From CAYYNP01 sp964472545 (GTDB taxonomy: Bacteria; Planctomycetota; Planctomycetia; Pirellulales; Thermoguttaceae), in NCBI GenBank assembly GCA_964472545.1, contig CAYYNP010000071.1, positions 1-35,409 of the forward strand: DNA of 35,409 nt. The letters are read 5' to 3'. Under the pieces are notes generated by a model. That model saw only the letters and a list, made by a program, of their open reading frames with translations, was not told the DNA's origin and did no database searches. Below, piece after piece: positions 24,592 to 31,531 of this stretch. The first letter of the stretch is position 1, and every line of letters starts with the position of its first letter. The translations under genes were made by a program, and so were the position numbers.

Positions 24592-25026
24592 TCACCGGCC
24601 GGCGCCAGCAGATCGGGCAGTACTGGATTCGAGAACGTCTTCCACCACCCGCACCATTTCTCGTGGGCTGAACGGTTTGCTTATGACCGCGTTTATCCTT
24701 AACGCCGCGATTTGGGCGTCGCCCAAATCGGCCAATTTAGCGGTCACGAAGATCACCGGCGTGTGTTCGAGTCGACGTTCCGTACGCATGGCTTCGCATA
24801 GTGCAATTCCCGTCAGACCCGGCATTTGGAAGTCGGTTACGACCAAATCGAAATCGTTCTTGAGGAGCAATTCCCACGCAACCGAACCGTTCTCGGCCGT
24901 CGTCACGATGAACCCAGCCTGCTGCAAGGTATGCCGGATCACTCCCAGCATGGGAGGATTGTCTTCGGCTACCAGTACTCGGCTGGGCCGATCCACGGCT
25001 GTCGCTTCTGTCGCTCTCTCGCTCAC
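24592..25026 (-). CDS. Single-domain response regulator (CheY-like receiver)
   Basis: The 144-residue protein is a receiver domain alone: acidic pair 'VAEDNPPML' (Glu21-Asp22), phospho-acceptor Asp65 in 'LVVTDFQMPGL', Thr95 in 'VIFVTAKL' and Lys117 in 'VISKPFS'. There is no output domain, so it signals by contact with another protein, perhaps through the PilZ protein encoded downstream. A GTG start at 25026 has AGGGGGA about 9 nt upstream. No histidine kinase gene is in the window. Confidence 0.92.
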   Translation of the reverse strand: MSERATEATAVDRPSRVLVAEDNPPMLGVIRHTLQQAGFIVTTAENGSVAWELLLKNDFDLVVTDFQMPGLTGIALCEAMRTERRLEHTPVIFVTAKLADLGDAQIAALRINAVISKPFSPREMVRVVEDVLESSTARSAGAGR

Positions 25027-26093
25027 GCGCAGCGTCCCCCTTCAGAAGACAGGTGTCGTCATACAAGGATAGGCCACCCAGCCGCCGGAGGCAAAGAAAA
25101 TGGGGGGCCGGAGAAAGGGAAAGCTTGCGAACCTGTAATTGCAGCTACCCATCCCGGCTCCCCAGGCAAGTCTACCATGCAGCCACGTCGGACGCGGCCA
25201 GGTTCCGCGGCAGTGGAGCGGCGGCAAGAAAGGAAAATGGGCGTCGCGACCGACCCGCGACGCCCAAGCCCAAGGTCGCCAAGGAGTCGTTCGCGAGCCT
25301 AGGGAAGGTAACAGTATGGAAAGCAGCTACCTACGCGAATAACGGTCACGAATACGCTGCTGGCAAGTGGGAAATCGAAAATGGGGGGCCGCGGTCGAGG
25401 CAGAAAGTCGCGGCCCCCCAAGTCACACTCATATTGAAGGCCCGAGGCCGCCAAGCTAGTGATCTGGTCCCAAGCTTTGTGCAGCGGCGGCACTCAGGCG
25501 GAAACTGCCCCATACGAGAGGATTGGTCGCGAAAAGGGCTCGGGCAAGCTGGAATAACTCGCCAGAGGGGTGAAATCGGGTTGACACCAGACGGGTGAGG
25601 CCGAAAATGAGGGAGTCAATAGTGCTTCGGCATACGCAAGAATCGTGTCAGTATGAATCGCAAGAAAAGAACGCCATCGCCATCCGAGGTGTCGGGGAAG
25701 CCGCAAGGTCCCCGGCGCGGTCTTGCGCCGCGTTGACAACACCCCGGGTGGCGTTGGCGATTCTTTTGCGCGCATGGACACTCTCTGGAGTAGCGCGCGA
25801 GAAAGGACTCGAAATGTCCTCCGTTCTCTTGGCCGACCCGGCCACTCCCGCCGATCGATCCTCGACTGCACGGCTGACAGCCGAGTCCGACCCCGGCACC
25901 ACCACCCGCTGGCCCCCGAGCCGGCCGTAGCATAGACCCTTGCCCGCCCCACCGCCACGCAACGATACGAGCAGGATCTCCCGACCGAGGGAAGAACGGA
26001 GTTGCACACTGGGAAGCCCCACTGCGTCAGAGCACCTTGATTTGATCGGGCGCCTCGATCACGACCCTGGCGAGGGGTGATCGTCTACCCGTT
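25027..26093. other. Non-coding or degraded stretch
   Basis: More than 1 kb without a recognisable protein. Open frames are Arg/Pro-rich, overlap in conflicting phases and lack ribosome sites. The left part carries the three hairpin repeats listed separately; the right part (about 25600-26050) shows nothing I can name. Confidence 0.45.
25097..25425. repeat. Three spaced hairpin repeats, AAAATGGG-stem-CCCAAG
   Basis: AAAATGGG occurs at 25097, 25234 and 25378 (spacing 137 and 144 nt), each opening a GC-rich stem. Stem 1 is GGGGGGCCGG (25102-25111) with CCGGCTCCCC (25154-25163), one imperfect pair. Stem 2 is GGGCGTCGCG (25239-25248) with CGCGACGCCC (25256-25265), perfect. Stem 3 is GGGGGGCCGCG (25383-25393) with CGCGGCCCCCC (25409-25419), perfect. 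Stems 2 and 3 are followed by AAG. Stem sequences differ but pairing is kept, which points to selected RNA or DNA structure. Confidence 0.55.
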
Positions 26094-26152
26094 CCAGATC
26101 GTTCGGCGCGACCGTTTCTCGGGACGATCTGGGAGCCCCGGAAAACGGGGCT
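26094..26152. terminator. Tandem stem-loops downstream of the TPR gene
   Basis: CCAGATCGT (26094-26102) pairs with ACGATCTGG (26124-26132), and 2 nt later AGCCCCG (26134-26140) pairs with CGGGGCT (26146-26152) around GAAAA. Both stems are perfect. They lie 3' of the TPR gene and its LRR tail and may end that transcript. Confidence 0.4.
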
Positions 26153-26183
26153 TTCGCCAGCAAGCCACGGTCAACGGCAGTGG

Positions 26184-26261
26184 TTAGCGACGAATCCGGC
26201 AACTCGGCAACGCCTCCTGGAGCTTCTTGGTGCCTTCGTCGGTGACCGACCATCCAACCGG
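26184..26261 (-). pseudogene. Orphan C-terminal tail of a leucine-rich-repeat protein
   Basis: Directly after the TPR gene's TGA, in the same frame, the codons read P-V-G-W-S and then 'VTDEGTKKLQEALPSCRI' before a TAA at 26186-26184. The VTDxGxxxLxxALPxCxI pattern is the standard last repeat of planctomycete LRR proteins. No start codon or other LRR unit is present, so it is a remnant left by recombination, or an extension reached only by readthrough. Confidence 0.6.
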
Positions 26262-27554
26262 TCATTCCGACTCTTCCCGATACGGCTTCCCCGCTTTGTA
26301 GAATTCGAGGAGGGATTCAGCAGCCGGCATATCGTAGTCTGGCGTTTCGATCTCAATGTAGTCCGGCGTCTCGATCTCGATGGCCTTCGTCTGCCAATGG
26401 ATGGCCTGCGCGAACTCACCCGCTTCTGCGTACGCTGCTGCAAGAGTTCCCAGACAGTAAGCGTGCATTCCCGTAGAAACGCCCCCGCAAAGCTCGCACG
26501 CATGCGTCGCGTACTCGACCGCTCTACGCCCGTCGCGATACTCCGCGTGCGGGCAGATTGCGAGGAGCCAGGCGAGGTTGTTGTAAGTGGTGACCGTTTC
26601 GGAGAAACGGTAAAGGCCCTTACCCGATCCATCTAGCCGGATCGCTTCCGTGTAGTCGGCGATGGCCCGGCCGTATTCATGCTTGTTCTGGTAGGCCACG
26701 CCACGGGCGTAGTAAGAGTGGAGGTCTTCCGGGCTGAGCCGAATTGCCTCGGCGAAATCGATGATCGCCCGGTCGTGTTCACCCATAGCACGGTACACGG
26801 CACCGCGGTCAAGGTATGCGGCACCGCGGTTGATGTAGGCTGCCGCATCCTTCGAGTTGATCCGGATCGCTTCGGTGTAGTCGGCGATTGCTTTGTCATA
26901 CTCGCCTTTGCTAGCGTAGGCAAGGCCCCGCTTCGAGTAGACCTCGCCCAGGTTCAAAGGGTCGAGTTGGATCGCTGCGCTATAGTCGGCTATAGCCTTC
27001 TCATTCTTGCCTATCATCCAGTAAATGAGAGCCCGGCTGCAGTGAGCTTCGGCGTCTCTCGGGTCGATCCGGATCGCTGCGGTGTAGTCAGCTATCGCGC
27101 TGTCGGATTCACCCTCGTCAGTGTAGGCGCCATCGAGGATGCCCCAGTAAACATCGCCGCGGGCTCGGTAGGCTTGGGAGAGCCGCGGGTCAAGGCGAAT
27201 CGCCTGAGTGAAGCCAGAAATCTCCTGGTCGACATCGAACTCCCCATGCATGGTAGCGAGGCCGCGACCGCAGTAGGCGAGGGCGTGCCCCGGATTGAGC
27301 CGAATCGCCTCGCTGTAGTCGGCAATGGCCATCTCCAGTTCGTCTTTCTCCCGCCGAGCATCGCCCCGGTTGCAGTACGCATCGGCGCACTTCGGGTTGA
27401 GCCCAATGGCCTGCGTAAACGCAGTGATCGCCTCGTCGCCCCGCCCTACGACGGCACGTTTCCCGACGCCGAGGCGTTCGCCGGGGACCCGGCAGCCTAT
27501 ACCTCTCCGCGCGTGTCGTATGAATGGCCTTATCGGAAGCGCATCGGACCACAC
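26262..27554 (-). CDS. TPR-repeat protein, N terminus uncertain
   Basis: The 430-codon frame holds about eight or nine tetratricopeptide repeats of the 'AIADYTEAIRLDP' type, starting at 'AITAFTQAIGLNP' near residue 42, with variants 'AIADYSAAIQLDP' and 'AIIDFAEAIRLSP'. A C-terminal region follows with 'TYNNLAWLLAICPHAEYRDG' and the typical ending 'LLEFYKAGKPYRE'. The first 40 residues are Arg-rich, unlike a TPR or a signal peptide, and the start is a GTG without a ribosome site; the gene is probably truncated or damaged at its 5' end. An 8-residue unit IEIETPDY is duplicated near the C terminus. Role: scaffold-type protein contacts, partner unknown. Confidence 0.72.
   Translation of the reverse strand: MWSDALPIRPFIRHARRGIGCRVPGERLGVGKRAVVGRGDEAITAFTQAIGLNPKCADAYCNRGDARREKDELEMAIADYSEAIRLNPGHALAYCGRGLATMHGEFDVDQEISGFTQAIRLDPRLSQAYRARGDVYWGILDGAYTDEGESDSAIADYTAAIRIDPRDAEAHCSRALIYWMIGKNEKAIADYSAAIQLDPLNLGEVYSKRGLAYASKGEYDKAIADYTEAIRINSKDAAAYINRGAAYLDRGAVYRAMGEHDRAIIDFAEAIRLSPEDLHSYYARGVAYQNKHEYGRAIADYTEAIRLDGSGKGLYRFSETVTTYNNLAWLLAICPHAEYRDGRRAVEYATHACELCGGVSTGMHAYCLGTLAAAYAEAGEFAQAIHWQTKAIEIETPDYIEIETPDYDMPAAESLLEFYKAGKPYREESE
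26334..26381. repeat. 24-bp tandem duplication inside the TPR gene
   Basis: Two adjacent 24-bp units (26334-26357 and 26358-26381) differ at a few bases and encode IEIETPDY twice in frame. It is a short, already diverging duplication. Confidence 0.8.
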
Positions 27555-27704
27555 GCGGACAGATACGACGACCGCTCGGCGTAATAGCCCGGTCCATTAG
27601 TCACCAGAATGACCGACAGCTTGCTTCCCGCGGTCACTCTCACGCGGACAAGGGCTTTTCACCGCTAAAACCATGCCGTGTCGGCGGAAGAAGCGAGGGT
27701 GTGG

Positions 27705-29138
27705 TCACCCTTCCTCGACGACATTCATGCCCATCAAATTGGCCAAATGCCGCACGCTCTGCATATGGTCGCCGTAGAACACCACGCGGTGTAGCAGCGT
27801 CATGGCGTCTTCCGTCTCCAGCGCGCTACTCCAGTCGGCCGCCATCTTGGCCGCGTCGCGGACTTCCGTGACGATCTGTGAGCGGCAGCCGTGGATGGCC
27901 TTCTCAGGGACGTCGATGATCTCGCCCGTCGACGCCAGGATCGTATCCAGGTTGACCAGCTTGGTACGGGTAATGGTCTGGCCAATGCGATATTGCACCT
28001 CGGGAACGCAGCCGCTGCCACCGACTTCGGAATGTCCACGCAGCAGATACGGCGCCTCTTTCCCGTCCTGGCCGTCCATCTTCAAAGGCGCCGTGCAGTG
28101 GGCCGTCCAAAGGGCATTTCGGGCCGTGTCGAAGGTGGCGTTGCCCTGGAAGCCGGGACGGTCGACGGCGTACTGGAACAAGAGCATCGTCAGCAACGAG
28201 TCCATGTCGCCTTCACAAGCCGCCGGCACGCCACGGTCGCGGAGCCGCGCGAATCCCAGGCAGGGAAACCCGCGCGGCAGCCACCCCATGCAGGTTCCGA
28301 TGGCCAATCCGTCGGCCCGCTGCCGTTCCACCAAGCGGTCCATAGCGACGCTCACACGAGCCGCTTTCTCGATATCGTCCTTCGTCGGTTCGAGGATCCT
28401 CTTGGCGCCCTTGGTCCACCGTTCGAGTTCGGCCCGAACCGCGTCGTCCTCCACGGACGTGACCATCTCGTCGAAGTCTTTCTGCTCGGCGGCCACCACC
28501 TCCGCGCCCAGGCGTTTCTTGATTTCCTCGGGCGAACACGCTGGCTTCGTGCCGCGGGCCGGTGGGAATAGCAGGATTCTGGTCTGCCGCATCATCGGAA
28601 TCACGCGTAGCAGACGCAGCGCACGCTCCAACTCGTCGTAATCGCTGCTGACCAACAGCGCAACGCGATGGCCCTCACGGCGCCATCGAGGCGGATACAT
28701 CCAATCGTGACCGCTGGCCGGCAACGCGAATACGGCCAGCGGACGGCCAGCGTCCAAGATGGGAGCCGCCACGCGCGTCAACGCGAAGTTCTGCACGTTG
28801 ATCGCCAGCACGGGGGCTTCCGGCCCTGCCTTTTCCAGCAAGGCACCCGTTTCCTGCGGGCTGCGCGATTGCCCCACCACCAGTTCGATATTCCCCAGTT
28901 TTTTCTCCGCTTCGGCGAGCCGAGCCTTCATGGCTTCGATCTGCGTGGCGTCGGCACCCCAATTGCGATCTTCAGGCGGGGGGTTGCCCGTGAAGATCAC
29001 ACAGATCCGCGATTTGCCGCGTGGCTCCACAGGCGGCGACTCGGAAGCCCTCGCATGCGTCCACGTCGCACCGGCCAGCAGCAACCCGCTTGCGGCGCCC
29101 GCTCCCAAGAACTCCCTTCGGTTGCAGTGTTCACACAT
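27705..29138 (-). CDS. Tat-exported L-fucose/L-arabinose isomerase-like protein
   Basis: The 477-residue protein starts 'MCEHCNRREFLGAGAASG', a twin-arginine signal (Arg7-Arg8, RREFLG) with cleavage near ARASE. The body resembles the L-fucose isomerase-like fold: N-terminal Rossmann-like parts ('ICVIFTGNPPPEDRNWGAD', 'APVLAINVQNFALTR') and a C-terminal region with 'VPAACEGDMDSLLTMLLFQY', 'WTAHCTAPLKMDG' and 'LLRGHSEVGGSGC', where Glu, Asp and His residues could bind a divalent metal. Exported isomerase-like proteins of this kind are common in planctomycetes and their substrate is unknown. A strong GGGAGGAG site precedes the ATG at 29138, and a good promoter lies upstream. Confidence 0.85.
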   Translation of the reverse strand: MCEHCNRREFLGAGAASGLLLAGATWTHARASESPPVEPRGKSRICVIFTGNPPPEDRNWGADATQIEAMKARLAEAEKKLGNIELVVGQSRSPQETGALLEKAGPEAPVLAINVQNFALTRVAAPILDAGRPLAVFALPASGHDWMYPPRWRREGHRVALLVSSDYDELERALRLLRVIPMMRQTRILLFPPARGTKPACSPEEIKKRLGAEVVAAEQKDFDEMVTSVEDDAVRAELERWTKGAKRILEPTKDDIEKAARVSVAMDRLVERQRADGLAIGTCMGWLPRGFPCLGFARLRDRGVPAACEGDMDSLLTMLLFQYAVDRPGFQGNATFDTARNALWTAHCTAPLKMDGQDGKEAPYLLRGHSEVGGSGCVPEVQYRIGQTITRTKLVNLDTILASTGEIIDVPEKAIHGCRSQIVTEVRDAAKMAADWSSALETEDAMTLLHRVVFYGDHMQSVRHLANLMGMNVVEEG

Positions 29139-29229
29139 CGCAAACTCCTCCCTTCCAAGCGTGACCGTCGAGTACCGTCTGCAAGCTTCGGAGGCGTACT
29201 CCGCCCACCGAGGCATCAAGTCGAGAAAC

Positions 29230-29259
29230 ACTATCTCGCCGCTGGGGTTTGAATGTCAA
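29230..29259 (-). promoter_or_regulatory. Promoter of the Tat-exported isomerase-like gene
   Basis: On the minus strand a perfect TTGACA (29259-29254) is followed after 18 nt by GATAGT (29235-29230), 4 of 6 to the -10 consensus. The leader to the ATG at 29138 would be about 85 nt. Confidence 0.5.
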
Positions 29260-29291
29260 GCACGGGGCGACCGGCTAGCCCGCTTTTCTTA

Positions 29292-29395
29292 GTGTGCCGT
29301 GTAAAGGCGGCGATTTTCAGTGGGTGCAATTCCCACCCGGCGACGAGGCGTTCTAGCCGATCGCAATCGGGGCGGCGGAGGATTCGCGGAATAGT
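29292..29395 (+). mobile_element. 5' fragment resembling a group II intron
   Basis: The segment starts GTGTGCC, matching the GUGYG 5' end of group II introns. It then has the hairpin GTGGG/CCCAC with loop TGCAATT (29320-29336) and TAGCCGAT-CGCA-ATCGG (stem 29357-29370), the same order as domain I of well-known bacterial introns (GUGUGCC, ...GGGUGAGAGUCCC, ...UAGCC...CGCA...GGG). No domain V, reverse transcriptase or 3' end is seen, so this would be a truncated remnant. Confidence 0.45.
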
Positions 29396-29442
29396 GTCCT
29401 CAAGTCATACGTTTCGCGGGAGTCCGATTTAGCCACCGATTC

Positions 29443-29471
29443 TTGACGCACTGGCGTGCAGTGGAGAGAAT
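29443..29471 (+). promoter_or_regulatory. Possible promoter of the glycoside-hydrolase-like pseudogene
   Basis: TTGACG (29443-29448) and GAGAAT (29466-29471) are spaced by 17 nt, matching 5 and 4 of 6 consensus positions. The leader to the ATG at 29528 would be about 50 nt. Confidence 0.35.
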
Positions 29472-29527
29472 GCTTGCTGCCGCTTCGTTACGGGGGCTGT
29501 GAGACAAGACGTTTGGGAGAATACCCG

Positions 29528-30760
29528 ATGAGCAGTCGCCCCAGATCCGAAGAGACGCGGGGGGCATGGCATCGCATCTGGCCCCGCACGCTTCTTCTTC
29601 TCCTCGGCTCTTGACTTTGGGCGACCTCGCCCGCGATCGGACAACAGCCGGCCGCCGCTGACCGGATCCGCCCCTACGAACACAACCCTCAGTACTGGCA
29701 GTACAAGAGCCAACCGGTGTTGTTGCTGGGTGGCTCAAAGGACGACAGTCTGTTCCAGATTCCGGACCTGAAGCAGCACTTGGACGAGTTGGCGGAAGTT
29801 GGCGGGAACTTCGTTCGCAACACGATGAGCGATCGTCAGGATCACGGCTTTGAAGTCTACCCATACAGGAAGCTCGAATCCGGGAAGTACGATCTCGATC
29901 AATGGAACGATGATTACTGGACACGGTTCCGGGACTTCTTGCGCTGGACCGAACAGCGGAAGATCATCGTGCAGATTGAGGTTTGGGACCGCTTCGACCA
30001 TTCGCAGCAGCCATGGGAAGCGGCCCCCTACCGGCCCGCCAACAACGTCAACTTCACGACCGACTCTTCCGGTTTGAAGGACCATTACCCGGTGCCCGCA
30101 TGGCGCGATAGGCAACCGTTCTTCCACACCATTCCCGGAATGCCTCTTTACGACGAGCGGCTGGACGTCGTCCGGAAGTACCAGGAACGTTTCGTATTGA
30201 AGATGCTGTCGCATACTCTTCCTCGCGGCCATGTTCTGTACTGCATGAATGACGAAACGTCCACGCCGCCAGAATGGGGGCGACACTGGATCGCGCTGAT
30301 CCAGCGCGAGGCGGCAAGAGCGGGCGTGCCGGTCTTCTGCACGGACATGTTCGACGACGGCTACGAACCGGAACGCTCGCAACGGTTCGCGCAGGTCCGT
30401 CACCACCGTGACGGCGGAGGCATTGGCCTGCAACCGATCTCCAAAGCCTGCATCCGGGCTGCGCGCCAAACGGAATATCTGGTCAAGTTCTGGGAGGTCG
30501 AGTCACATCAAGAGTTGCTCAGCGACCGCTAGGCCGACGAGGCCTACCTGGTGGCCAAGCCAGGCGAGAAGTACTTGCTGTACTTCACGCAGGGTGGTTC
30601 GGTTGGCCTGAACCTTAAGGGATGCCGCGGCGAGTTTCGCTTGAAGTGGGTTGATATCGCCACCGGTCAGTTGGGACAGGATGCGCGACTGTCAGGGGAT
30701 CAGATCGTCACGATCAAAACGCCCCGTAGCAGCCCGTGCGTTGCGGTTGTGGTACGCTGA
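29528..30760 (+). pseudogene. Glycoside-hydrolase-like exported protein, two in-frame stops
   Basis: One reading frame runs from ATG 29528 to TGA 30758-30760, broken by TGA at 29612-29614 inside the signal peptide ('RTLLLLLGS', stop, 'LWATSPAIGQQ') and by TAG at 30530-30532. Coding character continues after each stop: 'QPVLLLGGSKDDSLFQI', 'GGNFVRNTMSDRQDHGFEVY', 'HVLYCMNDETSTPPEWGRHW', and after the TAG 'ADEAYLVAKPGEKYLLYFTQ' with 'GGSVGLNLKG'. This is a TIM-barrel glycoside-hydrolase-like family with a C-terminal collagen-binding-like domain (DUF4038-like, not certain). The join 'RFAQVRHHRDGGGIGL' looks compressed, so an internal deletion of part of the barrel is likely. Export and sugar cleavage would have been the ancestral role. 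Confidence 0.78.
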
Positions 30761-31022
30761 TCGGGTATGGAAACCGCGTTGGACCCATTTTTCGGGGCGA
30801 GTTACCGGCACTGATGCTCGGCTCGAACTTACGTCGGTCGCTCCCAGATCGCCGCACGCGAGTTGCTATCGTGCAGAGATGTTCACGGCCGACGCGGGAA
30901 GCGGCAATTCGCAAACTGCACTCGGTAACGCACGCCTGAGCAAGCCTGAGCCAAGTGCGCACCGTCCGAGAACGAGTTGGCAACGCTGACTGCATGGGAA
31001 TGGGGCGTGCCCCGGCAAGACC

Positions 31023-31037
31023 ACGCCATGAAAGGCC
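31023..31037. repeat. 15-bp direct repeat, copy 1
   Basis: ACGCCATGAAAGGCC occurs here and again at 31216-31230, 193 nt apart, with dissimilar flanks. Confidence 0.6.
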
Positions 31038-31215
31038 AGAGTGTTCAGATCGCAGCACGTCAGGGCCGTGAATCGCTCACAGGACGGCAAGTTCAGGCCC
31101 GGGTGGTGTGATTGACCCTTCGACAGCCCAACCAGCCTTCCTGGGCGTCAGAAGCGGCGTGGACCGCGTCCCTTCAGCCAGCAGGGGATGACCGCCGTGA
31201 CCCTGCCGCCCCAAG

Positions 31216-31230
31216 ACGCCATGAAAGGCC
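31216..31230. repeat. 15-bp direct repeat, copy 2
   Basis: Identical to 31023-31037 (ACGCCATGAAAGGCC). Confidence 0.6.
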
Positions 31231-31362
31231 TCTACGGCGGAGTTTCTTCCCGCGATGGCCGGAAGGGGAACCAAACTATCAATCTCGGACGCGGTGCGCG
31301 CCAGGCCGCTGTGGGCCCATACAAACGGCGCCAGAATCGATTTCTGAGGTAAGGAGACGAGG

Positions 31363-31452
31363 ATGAAAGTGAGAACCCCGGTGGTCCCTAGCCCGATGGC
31401 CAGCGGAGGTTCTCACCGGGGTGCCGTGGAAGGGCTGCCGGCAGATTCTTGA
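31363..31452 (+). CDS. Possible 29-codon leader peptide
   Basis: A small frame starting 'MKVRTPVVPSPMASGG' has an excellent AAGGAGACGAGG ribosome site immediately before its ATG. It ends 80 nt before the large surface-protein gene. Its DNA contains an inverted repeat ACCCCGGTG (31375-31383)/CACCGGGGT (31414-31422) and GAGAACC/GGTTCTC nearby. It could be a leader peptide, a remnant, or chance. Confidence 0.25.
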   Translation: MKVRTPVVPSPMASGGSHRGAVEGLPADS

Positions 31453-31531
31453 CAAGCGGCGTCGCGGGGGCCTAGACTGAGAGACTACTGCTTCGGTGGG
31501 GTGGCCGCCGCGAACACGGGAGGAGCTACGC

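Larger units (their letters stand above)
30761..31362. other. Intergenic stretch with a short direct repeat
   Basis: About 600 nt without a recognised gene. Open frames are short, Arg/Pro/Gly-rich and conflicting. The only clear structure is the 15-bp direct repeat at 31023 and 31216. Confidence 0.45.

Noticed and set aside
25053..25598. 181-codon open frame across the hairpin repeats
   Set aside because: Arg/Lys/Pro-rich low-complexity translation with no ribosome site; explained by GC-rich stems.
25648..26022. 124-codon minus-strand frame
   Set aside because: No recognisable domain or ribosome site, and competing frames on both strands of similar length.
29320..29336. tRNA T-arm (GTGGG-loop-CCCAC)
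   Set aside because: No acceptor, D or anticodon arms around it; the context fits a group II intron 5' region better.
30530..30532. TAG as a recoded sense codon
   Set aside because: A second, different stop (TGA) lies in the same gene and both are used as normal terminators elsewhere in the window; pseudogene decay is simpler.
31077..31274. 65-codon minus-strand frame before the surface-protein genes
   Set aside because: Composition and overlap with other frames look like chance; no conserved motif recognised.
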